Below are positions 1 to 5,710 of a stretch of DNA of 5,710 nucleotides, in pieces (position 1 is the first letter of the stretch; every line of letters starts with the position of its first letter). The position numbers and the translations under genes are program-made. A model generated the notes under the pieces. The model did no database searches, was not told the origin of the DNA, and was given only the letters and a program-made list of their open reading frames with translations. The stretch comes from Fidelibacterota bacterium (GTDB taxonomy: Bacteria > Fidelibacterota > Marinisomatia > Marinisomatales > TCS55): positions 8,876-14,585 of the forward strand of contig PBOO01000078.1 of assembly GCA_002724475.1 (NCBI GenBank). Direction: 5' to 3'.

Positions 1-273
1 TCCCGAAACGTTATCAAGTTGATTTTGCAAAGAAGTTAATGTTTCAGATAGGTGCTCGTAGCTCGACCTTAAATTGTTCATCTTGGTCTTGTACATTACC
101 CCAGTCAGAGCATTTGCAGTAAAAAATAGAACAGTAGAAATTGATAATACTGATATTCCTATAGCAGTGAATGCAAATTTTCTTGAAAAATGATAATTGC
201 GAACACCCGTATCCTTTTCAGATACGATTATGTAATTATGATATTTATTTGTGTTTTTATTGGATCGGAACAT
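1..273 (-). CDS. N-terminal part of a membrane-anchored protein, probably an M23-family peptidoglycan endopeptidase (3' end outside window)
   Basis: An open frame starts at an ATG at 271-273 and runs off the left edge without a stop, giving 91 residues. Seen directly: a polar, basic N-terminus (about residues 1-32), one hydrophobic membrane segment (about 33-56), then a polar stretch with heptad-like leucines (NNLRSSYEHLSETLTSLQNQ) that looks like the start of a coiled coil. The order cytoplasmic tail, single membrane helix, periplasmic coiled coil is the usual front end of M23 (LytM/MepM-like) metallopeptidases that cut peptide cross-links in the cell wall. The segment YIIVSEKDTGVRNYHFSRK resembles the N-terminal segment I remember from such proteins. 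The catalytic zinc domain with its HxxxD and HxH motifs would lie beyond the window, so the enzyme call is inference. The start lies 56 bases after the preceding stop, with no Shine-Dalgarno sequence. Other single-pass coiled-coil envelope proteins remain possible. Confidence 0.6.
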   Translation of the reverse strand, partial: MFRSNKNTNKYHNYIIVSEKDTGVRNYHFSRKFAFTAIGISVLSISTVLFFTANALTGVMYKTKMNNLRSSYEHLSETLTSLQNQLDNVSG

Positions 274-329
274 TAAAAGATTCTGGTATGCATAAAAATT
301 TAATGAAAAAGACTAAAAACTCAAAAAAG

Positions 330-782
330 TTATTTATTTTCCTTCGGTGATTCAATTTCTTCTAAATCAATAGCTTCTTCGGGTTGCTCGTCGAAAATAA
401 CTTCATTTTCTTTCAAATCATTAACAACTGGCTCATCTGAGATATCTGTAGCTTCGGATTTGATCGCTTCTATTTCTTTTTCTTTTTCAACAATTTGTTT
501 ACTTAATGCATCTATTTTTTCAATATGAGCAAAAAACTCTGCATTTCCTGTAAAGTTTGACATATTTGCTTCTTTAGAATGATTGTAAGCCAATTTACCT
601 AGCAATAAAAACTCTTTTCCCTTATCTCTTTGAAGCTGATGAATAGCTAACTTTATCTTGCTAAGCTTTGTTATCTCTTCAGTTTTAGCTACAGCTACCT
701 TACTAACTTCTTCTGCTTTTTCAACCGCAGCGTTGCTCCAGTCTTTAACGTTAGATTTTAAATCATCCCATATTTTTGACAT
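330..782 (-). CDS. Small soluble coiled-coil protein with acidic tail, function unknown
   Basis: The frame encodes 150 residues with no signal peptide or membrane segment. Residues 1-45 are a charged amphipathic helix rich in Ala, Glu, Lys and Val (EKAEEVSKVAVAKTEE), preceded by tryptophans at 5 and 15. Residues 45-70 hold a basic segment (IHQLQRDKGKEFLLLGKLAY), and 80-110 are a second strongly helical coiled coil (IDALSKQIVEKEKEIEAIKS). Residues 111-150 are very acidic and probably disordered. I recall similar short proteins, of the form W-D-D-x-K-x-N then HQLQRD, as uncharacterised proteins in FCB-group bacteria; some relatives end in a zinc ribbon, but no cysteines occur here. It follows the small membrane protein by 33 bases and precedes the peptidase-like gene by 56, suggesting co-transcription and perhaps an envelope-associated role. 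This is inference only. The start at 782 is favoured because it begins the conserved-looking MSKIWDDLK segment and follows a weak GAGAG. Confidence 0.85.
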   Translation of the reverse strand: MSKIWDDLKSNVKDWSNAAVEKAEEVSKVAVAKTEEITKLSKIKLAIHQLQRDKGKEFLLLGKLAYNHSKEANMSNFTGNAEFFAHIEKIDALSKQIVEKEKEIEAIKSEATDISDEPVVNDLKENEVIFDEQPEEAIDLEEIESPKENK

Positions 783-786
783 ATAT

Positions 787-791
787 CTCTC
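787..791 (-). promoter_or_regulatory. Weak Shine-Dalgarno-like GAGAG before the coiled-coil gene
   Basis: On the minus strand GAGAG lies four bases before the ATG at 780-782. It is the only purine-rich, SD-like sequence before any of the five visible starts, and the spacing is shorter than ideal. It may be a chance match. Confidence 0.3.
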
Positions 792-815
792 ATTTTGTAT
801 ACTTAAATTTAAAAA

Positions 816-980
816 TTAGTTTTTATTCAACAATAAATTTGCAAAATAAAATAGAACTGTTCCAATGATTAAGGCATTTAATTCAAGTGAAACATTATTT
901 TCACTAATTCCCTTAATAAGGCCGGATAGAACAATCAGCAATGATAAAACTTGAATACTTCTAAGAAGTACGTATTTCAT
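816..980 (-). CDS. 54-residue two-helix small membrane protein, function unknown
   Basis: An ATG at 978-980 opens a 54-codon frame ending in TAA at 816-818. The protein starts MKYVLLRSIQ. It has a hydrophobic helix at about residues 4-23, a short polar loop (KGISENNVSLE, 23-33) and a second hydrophobic helix at about 35-52, ending LNKN. The arrangement predicts a helical hairpin in the inner membrane with both ends on the same side. Its first 20 bases overlap the end of the upstream oxidoreductase gene in another frame, and 33 bases separate it from the next gene. It therefore fills what would otherwise be an unexplained 178-base gap and could be translated by coupling. No Shine-Dalgarno sequence precedes the start. 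I recall short two-helix proteins of similar layout, ending in an F-Y-x-x-x-L-L pattern, in diverse bacteria, but cannot name a family. Short hydrophobic frames can arise by chance in AT-rich DNA, but the fit between neighbours argues for a real gene. Confidence 0.72.
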   Translation of the reverse strand: MKYVLLRSIQVLSLLIVLSGLIKGISENNVSLELNALIIGTVLFYFANLLLNKN

Positions 981-2025
981 AACGTGATTTAAAGGTTGAC
1001 CATCTTATTAAATTTTTTATGTTCCATTCATACGCGCTAGAAAGTAGTTCAATCGAATTATCTGATTCTGAAAATCTTTTTGCAAAGCTGTGCATTTGAT
1101 TATCGCTTAAACGCTCATAAAGGATTCGATTAATAAAAGATATCTTTCTTTTTTTATTCAAATCTCTAAATAATTTTTTTGCCGCAGGTCCTTTGTCTTC
1201 AATAAACATTGCAGCAGCTAGACCTGACAACATAGATATTTTCATTCCAAACCCAAATAGATAATCCTGAAAACCGCCAGCTTCTCCAACGAAGAAAGGT
1301 TTTTTATATTTAAATCCAAATGGTAGACTAAAACTCCCCCTGCTTCCAAATTTTTTAGGATCAATTATATCAATTCTTAATTTACTAAATTCATCTATGC
1401 AATTTTTCAATAGATTGACTTTTGATTCAAAATCCTTTTTAAATGCTGTCGCTATAGTTCCCTGCCCATCTTGAATTATCATGTAAGCGTATCCCTTAGG
1501 AGCAAATTTTGAACCTAAAAGTAAATGAATTTGGTTTTTTGAATTTGTTTTAAAATTTAGTCCTGATATGTATGCTGAAGCTTTTTTAGTTCCCGTAGCA
1601 ATAATATCGCAGTTTTCTGGGGCTTGCTGTCCTAGGTTGAAAATTATTCCCTCTTTTACACATTGCTCGAATAGTTGAGAATCAAGATCCCCTCTATTAC
1701 TACCTCTTTTGACAAGATTAAAAAATGGTAGAGCGCATTTAACTTTAAAAGGTTTATCGGTAGCAGTATGTACAACAAACTGTCTAACAGGAGAAAGAGA
1801 AATTTTGTCAGTATTGAAACCAATTTTTTTAAAAGCATTTGAATTATTTGAACTGAAAATCCAATTTTCTATACCTTCAAAGTCGCCATGTCGGCTTTTA
1901 CCAATTTTTTTTTCTTTTTCGTATACCTCTACTTGAAAGTTCTTTCTCTGAAGATACATTGCGGCAGATAAACCCGCAATACCGCCTCCAGCTATTTTAA
2001 TAACCGAAAAATTTTTTTTATTCAT
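961..2025 (-). CDS. FAD-dependent oxidoreductase, geranylgeranyl reductase-like and divergent
   Basis: The frame encodes 354 residues from the ATG at 2025. A GTG directly before it at 2028 would add one residue. The N-terminus carries a Rossmann dinucleotide fold (VIKIAGGGIAGLSAAMYL) with G13-x-G15-x-x-G18 and an acidic E36 at the end of the second strand, as expected for FAD ribose binding. Two other regions match the geranylgeranyl reductase-like group. Around residues 176-184, PKGYAYMII sits where that group has G-Y-x-W-x-F-P. At 247-261, GEAGGFQDYLFGFGM corresponds to the second FAD motif G-D-A-A-G-x-x-x-P-x-x-G-x-G. The family reduces isoprenoid double bonds or oxidises related lipids and polyketides at the membrane; the substrate here is unknown. 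The changes W to Y, FP to II, GD to GE and loss of the motif's Pro mark it as divergent. The start overlaps the serA stop by 8 bases (ATGAATAA), suggesting coupled translation. No signal peptide is seen. Other p-hydroxybenzoate hydroxylase-fold monooxygenases are an alternative. Confidence 0.88.
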   Translation of the reverse strand: MNKKNFSVIKIAGGGIAGLSAAMYLQRKNFQVEVYEKEKKIGKSRHGDFEGIENWIFSSNNSNAFKKIGFNTDKISLSPVRQFVVHTATDKPFKVKCALPFFNLVKRGSNRGDLDSQLFEQCVKEGIIFNLGQQAPENCDIIATGTKKASAYISGLNFKTNSKNQIHLLLGSKFAPKGYAYMIIQDGQGTIATAFKKDFESKVNLLKNCIDEFSKLRIDIIDPKKFGSRGSFSLPFGFKYKKPFFVGEAGGFQDYLFGFGMKISMLSGLAAAMFIEDKGPAAKKLFRDLNKKRKISFINRILYERLSDNQMHSFAKRFSESDNSIELLSSAYEWNIKNLIRWSTFKSRYEIRTS

Positions 2026-3595
2026 CACAAGATAGCTGCTGCAAAGAATTTATTTCAGGGATTTCTAATATAAGATCTAATGTTTCTTCAGGAATTACGC
2101 TGTCAACACGAATCACGGAAAAGGCTTGATTGTTTTCAATTCTACTTAAAATATATCCGCTAATATTAATTTTTGATCCTCCAAGAACTGAGCCAACTTT
2201 ACCAATAACGCCTGGAACATCATCATTTATTGCAAACAACATAAATCCTGATGGCTCCACATCAATATCAAACCCTAAAATATTTACCAGCCTAGGTTTG
2301 TTATGATCAAAGATTGAACCTGCAATTCTTGTTGCCTCATTTTCTCCGGATACTCTCGTTCTTATAAGATTTGTATACGAACCGCTATCGTTTGTATAAC
2401 TGTGTTCAATCTTTATTCCCAAATCAATCGCTAAAGCCTCCGAATTAATATAATTTATTCTATCTGGTATGCGTGAAGCCAAAAAACCTTTCAAGAAAGC
2501 CAAAGCGACAGGCTTTGTATCTTCCAAAGTGCCAGAGCATTCAACCTGTACTTTTTTTATAACACCTTTGTTAATTTGACTTTGAATTCTTCCAATAGTC
2601 TCTGAAAGCTTTAGGCTTAATTCTAAATCTTTGATTCTAGATAAGCCACCGAATGGAATATTGATTGCATTTTCTAACTTTTCATCAATCAAATAACTCT
2701 TTAATTGTTGACAGATCGAAATACTCACTCCTTCTTTTGCCTCCTCGGTAGATGCTCCTAAATGTGGAGTTAGTAATATATTTGGTGAATCAATCAATGG
2801 GTTGCTTTTTTCGATTGGCTCTTTAGTAAAAACATCAATGGCAGCGCCGCTTATCACCCCATCTCTTAAAGCGCGCGATAAATCTTTTTCATTAATGATT
2901 CCTCCTCGAGAGACATTAATTATTCGAGCAGTCTGTTTCATTTTTTTCAATCTTTTATAGTCAAAAAGATTTGTTGTATCGCTATTCAATGGAACGTGAA
3001 TTGAAATAAAGTCAGATTGTTCTGTTAATCTATCTAGGTCAACAATTTCAATTTCACCATCCTTGAACATTTCTTTATTAACAAATGGGTCATAACCCAA
3101 AACATTCATTCCAAACGAAATACATCTTGACATAACCTCTCTACCTATTTTACCCATTCCAACAAGACCGAGTGTTTTTGCTCTGAGTTCAGAACCAATA
3201 AGAAGGTGCCTATTCCATTTCATCTGCTTTACCTCACTATCTCCTATGGAAACATTTCGAGATAAAGCCAACATCATTGCGATAGAGTGCTCAGCGGCAG
3301 AAATTGTGTTTACATCAGGGGTATTCATTACAATAATTCCCCTTTTGGTGGCTTCATCAATGTCAATATTGTCAACCCCCACACCAGCGCGACCTATAGC
3401 TTTTAATTTTTTTGCTGCTTTAATCATTTTTTTATCAATTTTTGTACCGCTTCTAATGATCCATCCGTCAGCGTCCTCACATGCCCTTATTATATCTTCT
3501 TTTGAGGCATTGTATAATTGAACAACGCTAAAATCTGCCTCTTTTAGAAAAGAAATTCCTGACTCAGATATTGGATCGGTAATTATAACTTTCAT
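2018..3595 (-). CDS. serA: D-3-phosphoglycerate dehydrogenase, long form with ASB and ACT domains
   Basis: This cytoplasmic enzyme oxidises 3-phosphoglycerate to 3-phosphohydroxypyruvate with NAD+, the first committed step of serine synthesis. It has 525 residues, the usual length for the long form. The substrate-binding domain contains GRAGVGVDNID (68-78). The nucleotide domain has G146-x-G148-x-x-G151 followed by D169 (LGYDP), an acidic residue that favours NAD over NADP. The catalytic set is complete: R230 in NVSRGG, E259 in FTKEP and H278 in PHLGAS. Residues ~320-445 form the intervening allosteric (ASB) domain, and ~450-525 form an ACT domain with NDDVPGVIGKVG (457-468) and INI (476-478). 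By remembered alignment, D459 and N477 match the serine-contacting Asp and Asn of the mycobacterial enzyme, while its Tyr is N457 here; feedback inhibition by serine is therefore plausible but may be altered. The gene starts 12 bases after the aconitase stop, without a Shine-Dalgarno sequence, and overlaps the oxidoreductase gene. No serC or serB is visible. Confidence 0.97.
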   Translation of the reverse strand: MKVIITDPISESGISFLKEADFSVVQLYNASKEDIIRACEDADGWIIRSGTKIDKKMIKAAKKLKAIGRAGVGVDNIDIDEATKRGIIVMNTPDVNTISAAEHSIAMMLALSRNVSIGDSEVKQMKWNRHLLIGSELRAKTLGLVGMGKIGREVMSRCISFGMNVLGYDPFVNKEMFKDGEIEIVDLDRLTEQSDFISIHVPLNSDTTNLFDYKRLKKMKQTARIINVSRGGIINEKDLSRALRDGVISGAAIDVFTKEPIEKSNPLIDSPNILLTPHLGASTEEAKEGVSISICQQLKSYLIDEKLENAINIPFGGLSRIKDLELSLKLSETIGRIQSQINKGVIKKVQVECSGTLEDTKPVALAFLKGFLASRIPDRINYINSEALAIDLGIKIEHSYTNDSGSYTNLIRTRVSGENEATRIAGSIFDHNKPRLVNILGFDIDVEPSGFMLFAINDDVPGVIGKVGSVLGGSKINISGYILSRIENNQAFSVIRVDSVIPEETLDLILEIPEINSLQQLSCDE

Positions 3596-3607
3596 GAAAA
3601 GAGGGTC

Positions 3608-5710
3608 TTACTGTTGGGAGCGAATTAGATTTAAAGCAGAGCCAGCTACAAACCAATCTATTTGAGTACTGTTGTATGTATGTTCACAAATAATTAAATC
3701 CGAGGATTTATCATTATGCATTATCAAAACTTCAAGAGGCTTACCCTCTTTAAAATTTTCTAAATCAATAAAATCAAAAACATCATCCTCTTGAATTAGA
3801 TCATAATCATTCTTATTCTTAAATGTCAGAGCAAGCATTCCTTGTTTTTTAAGATTTGTTTCGTGGATTCTGGCAAAGGATTTTACAATCACCGCTAGAA
3901 CACCAAGGAATCTTGGTTCCATTGCAGCATGCTCGCGAGAAGAACCTTCTCCATAGTTCTCATCTCCAACTACAACTGAGGGCACATTGTTAAACTTATA
4001 ATCTCTCTGCACGCTAGGGACTGTATCGTAGGTATTATTTAAATGATTTTTAACTTCATTAACCTTATCATTAAAATAATTAACGGCTCCTGTAAGCATA
4101 TTATTTGAAATATTATCAAGATGTCCTCTGTATTTGAGCCATGGACCAGCCATTGAAATATGATCAGTTGTGCATTTTCCTTTTGCTTTAATGAGTAATC
4201 GGGCGCCACTAATATTATTTTTGCCCCACGGGACAAAAGGTTTTAGTAGTTGAAGTCTCTCAGAGTTTGAATCTATAATTACACTTACCTCATTACCATT
4301 TATAGTTGGTGCCTGATATCCTAGGTTATCAACGCTAAATCCATTCTTTGGTAATTCCTCCCCTTTTGGCGGACTTAACATTACCTCTTCCCCATTATCA
4401 TTTTTCAAAGTATCAATGAGTGGATTGAAAGATAGATCACCAGCTATAGCAATAGCAGTTACTAATTCTGGTGAACCAACAAAGGCATGGGTATTAGGGT
4501 TTCCATCCGCTCTTTTTGCAAAATTTCTATTGAATGAGTGGACAATGGTATTTTTTTCTTCTTTTTCAGCACCATCTCTTGACCATTGACCAATACAAGG
4601 ACCACAAGCATTTGCAAAAACCTTTGCTCCTAGTTGATTGAAATTGTCAATGAAGCCGTCTCTTTCAATTGTTTGACGAACCTGTTCAGAGCCAGGAGTA
4701 ATAGTGAATTCAGCCTTTGTTTTAATCCCTTTTTTAACAGCTTGTTTAGCGATCGATGCTGAACGAGAAATGTCTTCATATGACGAATTGGTACAAGAAC
4801 CAATTAAGCCAACATCTACCTTTAGAGGCCATCCATTGTCATTTGCCGCCTCAGCAATTTTTGACAGCGGCGTTGACCTGTCAGGTGTGAAAGGCCCATT
4901 CAACAATGGCTCAAGGTCTGAAAGATTAATTTCAATCACTTGGTCAAAAAATTCTTTAGGGCTATTAACTACTTCATCATCAATGGTTAAAAATTCTTTA
5001 ATTCCATTTGCCAATTTTGAAACTTCTTTTCTACCGGTTGCATTGAGGTATTCTTCCATCTTGTTATCGTAGCTAAAAATAGAGGTTGTTGCACCAATTT
5101 CAGCTCCCATGTTGCAAATAGTTCCCTTACCTGTACATGAAAGAGAATTTGCACCCTCACCAAAATATTCAACTATTGAACCCGTACCGCCTTTTACAGT
5201 TAGTATGCCAGCTAATTTTAAAATTACATCTTTTGCAGAAGCCCAGCCTTCGAGCTTTCCTGAAAGCTTAACACCTATGAGCTTTGGAAGTTTTAATTCC
5301 CAAGGCATTCCTGCCATTACATCAACAGCATCTGCTCCTCCAACTCCTATTGCCACCATGCCTAAACCACCCGCATTCACAGTATGACTATCTGTACCAA
5401 CCATCATACCTCCAGGGAAAGCATAGTTCTCCAGGATAACTTGATGGATTATTCCTGCGCCAGGTTTCCAAAAACCAATGCCATATTTATTAGAAACGGA
5501 TTCAAGAAATCTATAAACCTCATCGTTAACATCAAGGGCGCTATCTAAATCAACAGAAGCATCTATTTTTGCCTGAATAAGATGATCGCAATGCACTGTT
5601 GAGGGAACCGCAACTCTTTCTTTGCCAGCCATCATAAATTGAAGCAGTGCCATCTGAGCAGTGGCATCTTGCATTGCAACTCTATCAGGTAAAAAATCAA
5701 CGTAAGACTC
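3608..5710 (-). CDS. acn: Aconitate hydratase, mitochondrial type (5' end outside window)
   Basis: Aconitase interconverts citrate and isocitrate through cis-aconitate in the TCA cycle, using a [4Fe-4S] cluster. The frame is open to the window edge, giving 700 C-terminal residues. [12 protein letters not shown] precedes the first in-frame Met (5674), and homologues continue this way, so that Met is internal and about 50-60 residues are missing. Numbering from that Met, the cluster cysteines are C294 (GSCTNSS), C357 and C360 (ACGPC). Their 63 and 3 residue spacing equals that of pig C358/C421/C424. Catalytic and substrate residues are also present: D30-H31, D95-S96-H97 (GTDSHT), R383 and R388 (FNRNFAKR), R516 (WLKYRGH), S578 and R580 (GEGSSREH). 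The swivelling domain 4 begins around residue 490 and is complete, ending LNLIRSQQ. The sequence is of the mitochondrial-like class common in Bacteroidota and relatives, not E. coli AcnA or AcnB. It is the first visible gene of the string, and serA follows after 12 bases. Confidence 0.98.
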   Translation of the reverse strand, partial: ESYVDFLPDRVAMQDATAQMALLQFMMAGKERVAVPSTVHCDHLIQAKIDASVDLDSALDVNDEVYRFLESVSNKYGIGFWKPGAGIIHQVILENYAFPGGMMVGTDSHTVNAGGLGMVAIGVGGADAVDVMAGMPWELKLPKLIGVKLSGKLEGWASAKDVILKLAGILTVKGGTGSIVEYFGEGANSLSCTGKGTICNMGAEIGATTSIFSYDNKMEEYLNATGRKEVSKLANGIKEFLTIDDEVVNSPKEFFDQVIEINLSDLEPLLNGPFTPDRSTPLSKIAEAANDNGWPLKVDVGLIGSCTNSSYEDISRSASIAKQAVKKGIKTKAEFTITPGSEQVRQTIERDGFIDNFNQLGAKVFANACGPCIGQWSRDGAEKEEKNTIVHSFNRNFAKRADGNPNTHAFVGSPELVTAIAIAGDLSFNPLIDTLKNDNGEEVMLSPPKGEELPKNGFSVDNLGYQAPTINGNEVSVIIDSNSERLQLLKPFVPWGKNNISGARLLIKAKGKCTTDHISMAGPWLKYRGHLDNISNNMLTGAVNYFNDKVNEVKNHLNNTYDTVPSVQRDYKFNNVPSVVVGDENYGEGSSREHAAMEPRFLGVLAVIVKSFARIHETNLKKQGMLALTFKNKNDYDLIQEDDVFDFIDLENFKEGKPLEVLIMHNDKSSDLIICEHTYNSTQIDWFVAGSALNLIRSQQ

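Noticed and set aside
274..329. Terminator or promoter between the coiled-coil gene and the peptidase-like gene
   Set aside because: The 56 bases are AT-rich with T-runs but lack a GC-containing hairpin. No clear -35/-10 pair or Bacteroidota-type TTTG...TAnnTTTG pair is present.
4039..4236. Second minus-strand frames within real genes (4039-4236, 4987-5172, 1656-1838)
   Set aside because: They are out-of-frame readings of the aconitase and oxidoreductase genes, with low-complexity products rich in Ile and Leu.
4704..5072. Plus-strand open frame of 122 codons inside aconitase
   Set aside because: It lies fully opposite a highly conserved enzyme whose catalytic residues are intact, and its product has no recognisable domain. 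The plus-strand frames at 5109-5387, 3246-3521 and 1709-1936 are rejected for the same reason.
5672..5674. ATG as the aconitase start
   Set aside because: The frame continues upstream to the window edge as [12 protein letters not shown], which matches the family, so this Met is internal.
1..5710. Mobile element, defence system, CRISPR, riboswitch or RNA gene
   Set aside because: No inverted or direct repeats, transposase or integrase motifs, spaced repeats, tRNA-like cloverleaf or structured leader were found. Nearly all of the window is accounted for by ordinary coding sequence.

Overview
The window is a compact, low-G+C stretch (roughly one third G+C by eye). Every gene I can support lies on the minus strand, so transcription runs from position 5710 towards position 1. 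Six protein-coding genes are visible, two of them cut by the window edges. I see no tRNA, rRNA, CRISPR array, insertion sequence or convincing terminator. The longest stretch without a gene is 56 bases.

In order of transcription the genes are: (1) the C-terminal ~700 residues of a mitochondrial-type aconitase (right edge, 3608-5710); (2) a full-length D-3-phosphoglycerate dehydrogenase, SerA, with both the intervening ASB domain and a C-terminal ACT domain (2018-3595); (3) a divergent FAD-dependent oxidoreductase resembling the geranylgeranyl reductase family (961-2025); (4) a 54-residue two-helix membrane protein overlapping the end of the oxidoreductase gene (816-980); (5) a 150-residue soluble coiled-coil protein with an acidic tail (330-782); (6) the N-terminal 91 residues of a single-pass membrane protein that looks like the anchor and coiled-coil part of an M23-type peptidoglycan endopeptidase (left edge, 1-273).

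The junctions are a 12-base gap, an 8-base overlap, a 20-base overlap, a 33-base gap and a 56-base gap. This suggests one transcription unit, at least from aconitase to the coiled-coil protein. The first two genes are central metabolism (citrate/isocitrate interconversion and the first committed step of serine synthesis). The last two or three look like envelope or membrane functions. No shared pathway links all of them, and the grouping is better read as a streamlined-genome gene string than as a dedicated system.

The organism is probably a bacterium of the Bacteroidota/Marinimicrobia (FCB) side of the tree. The aconitase is of the type common there, four of the five visible start codons lack a Shine-Dalgarno sequence, and the genes are tightly packed and AT-rich. 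The ASB-containing long SerA is less typical of Bacteroidota, and a marine Marinimicrobia-like lineage would fit. This placement is inference from remembered family features, not from a search. I did not find a novel defence, mobile or regulatory system here. The most useful extras are the short membrane protein, the truncated peptidase-like gene at the left edge, and the degenerate motifs of the oxidoreductase.
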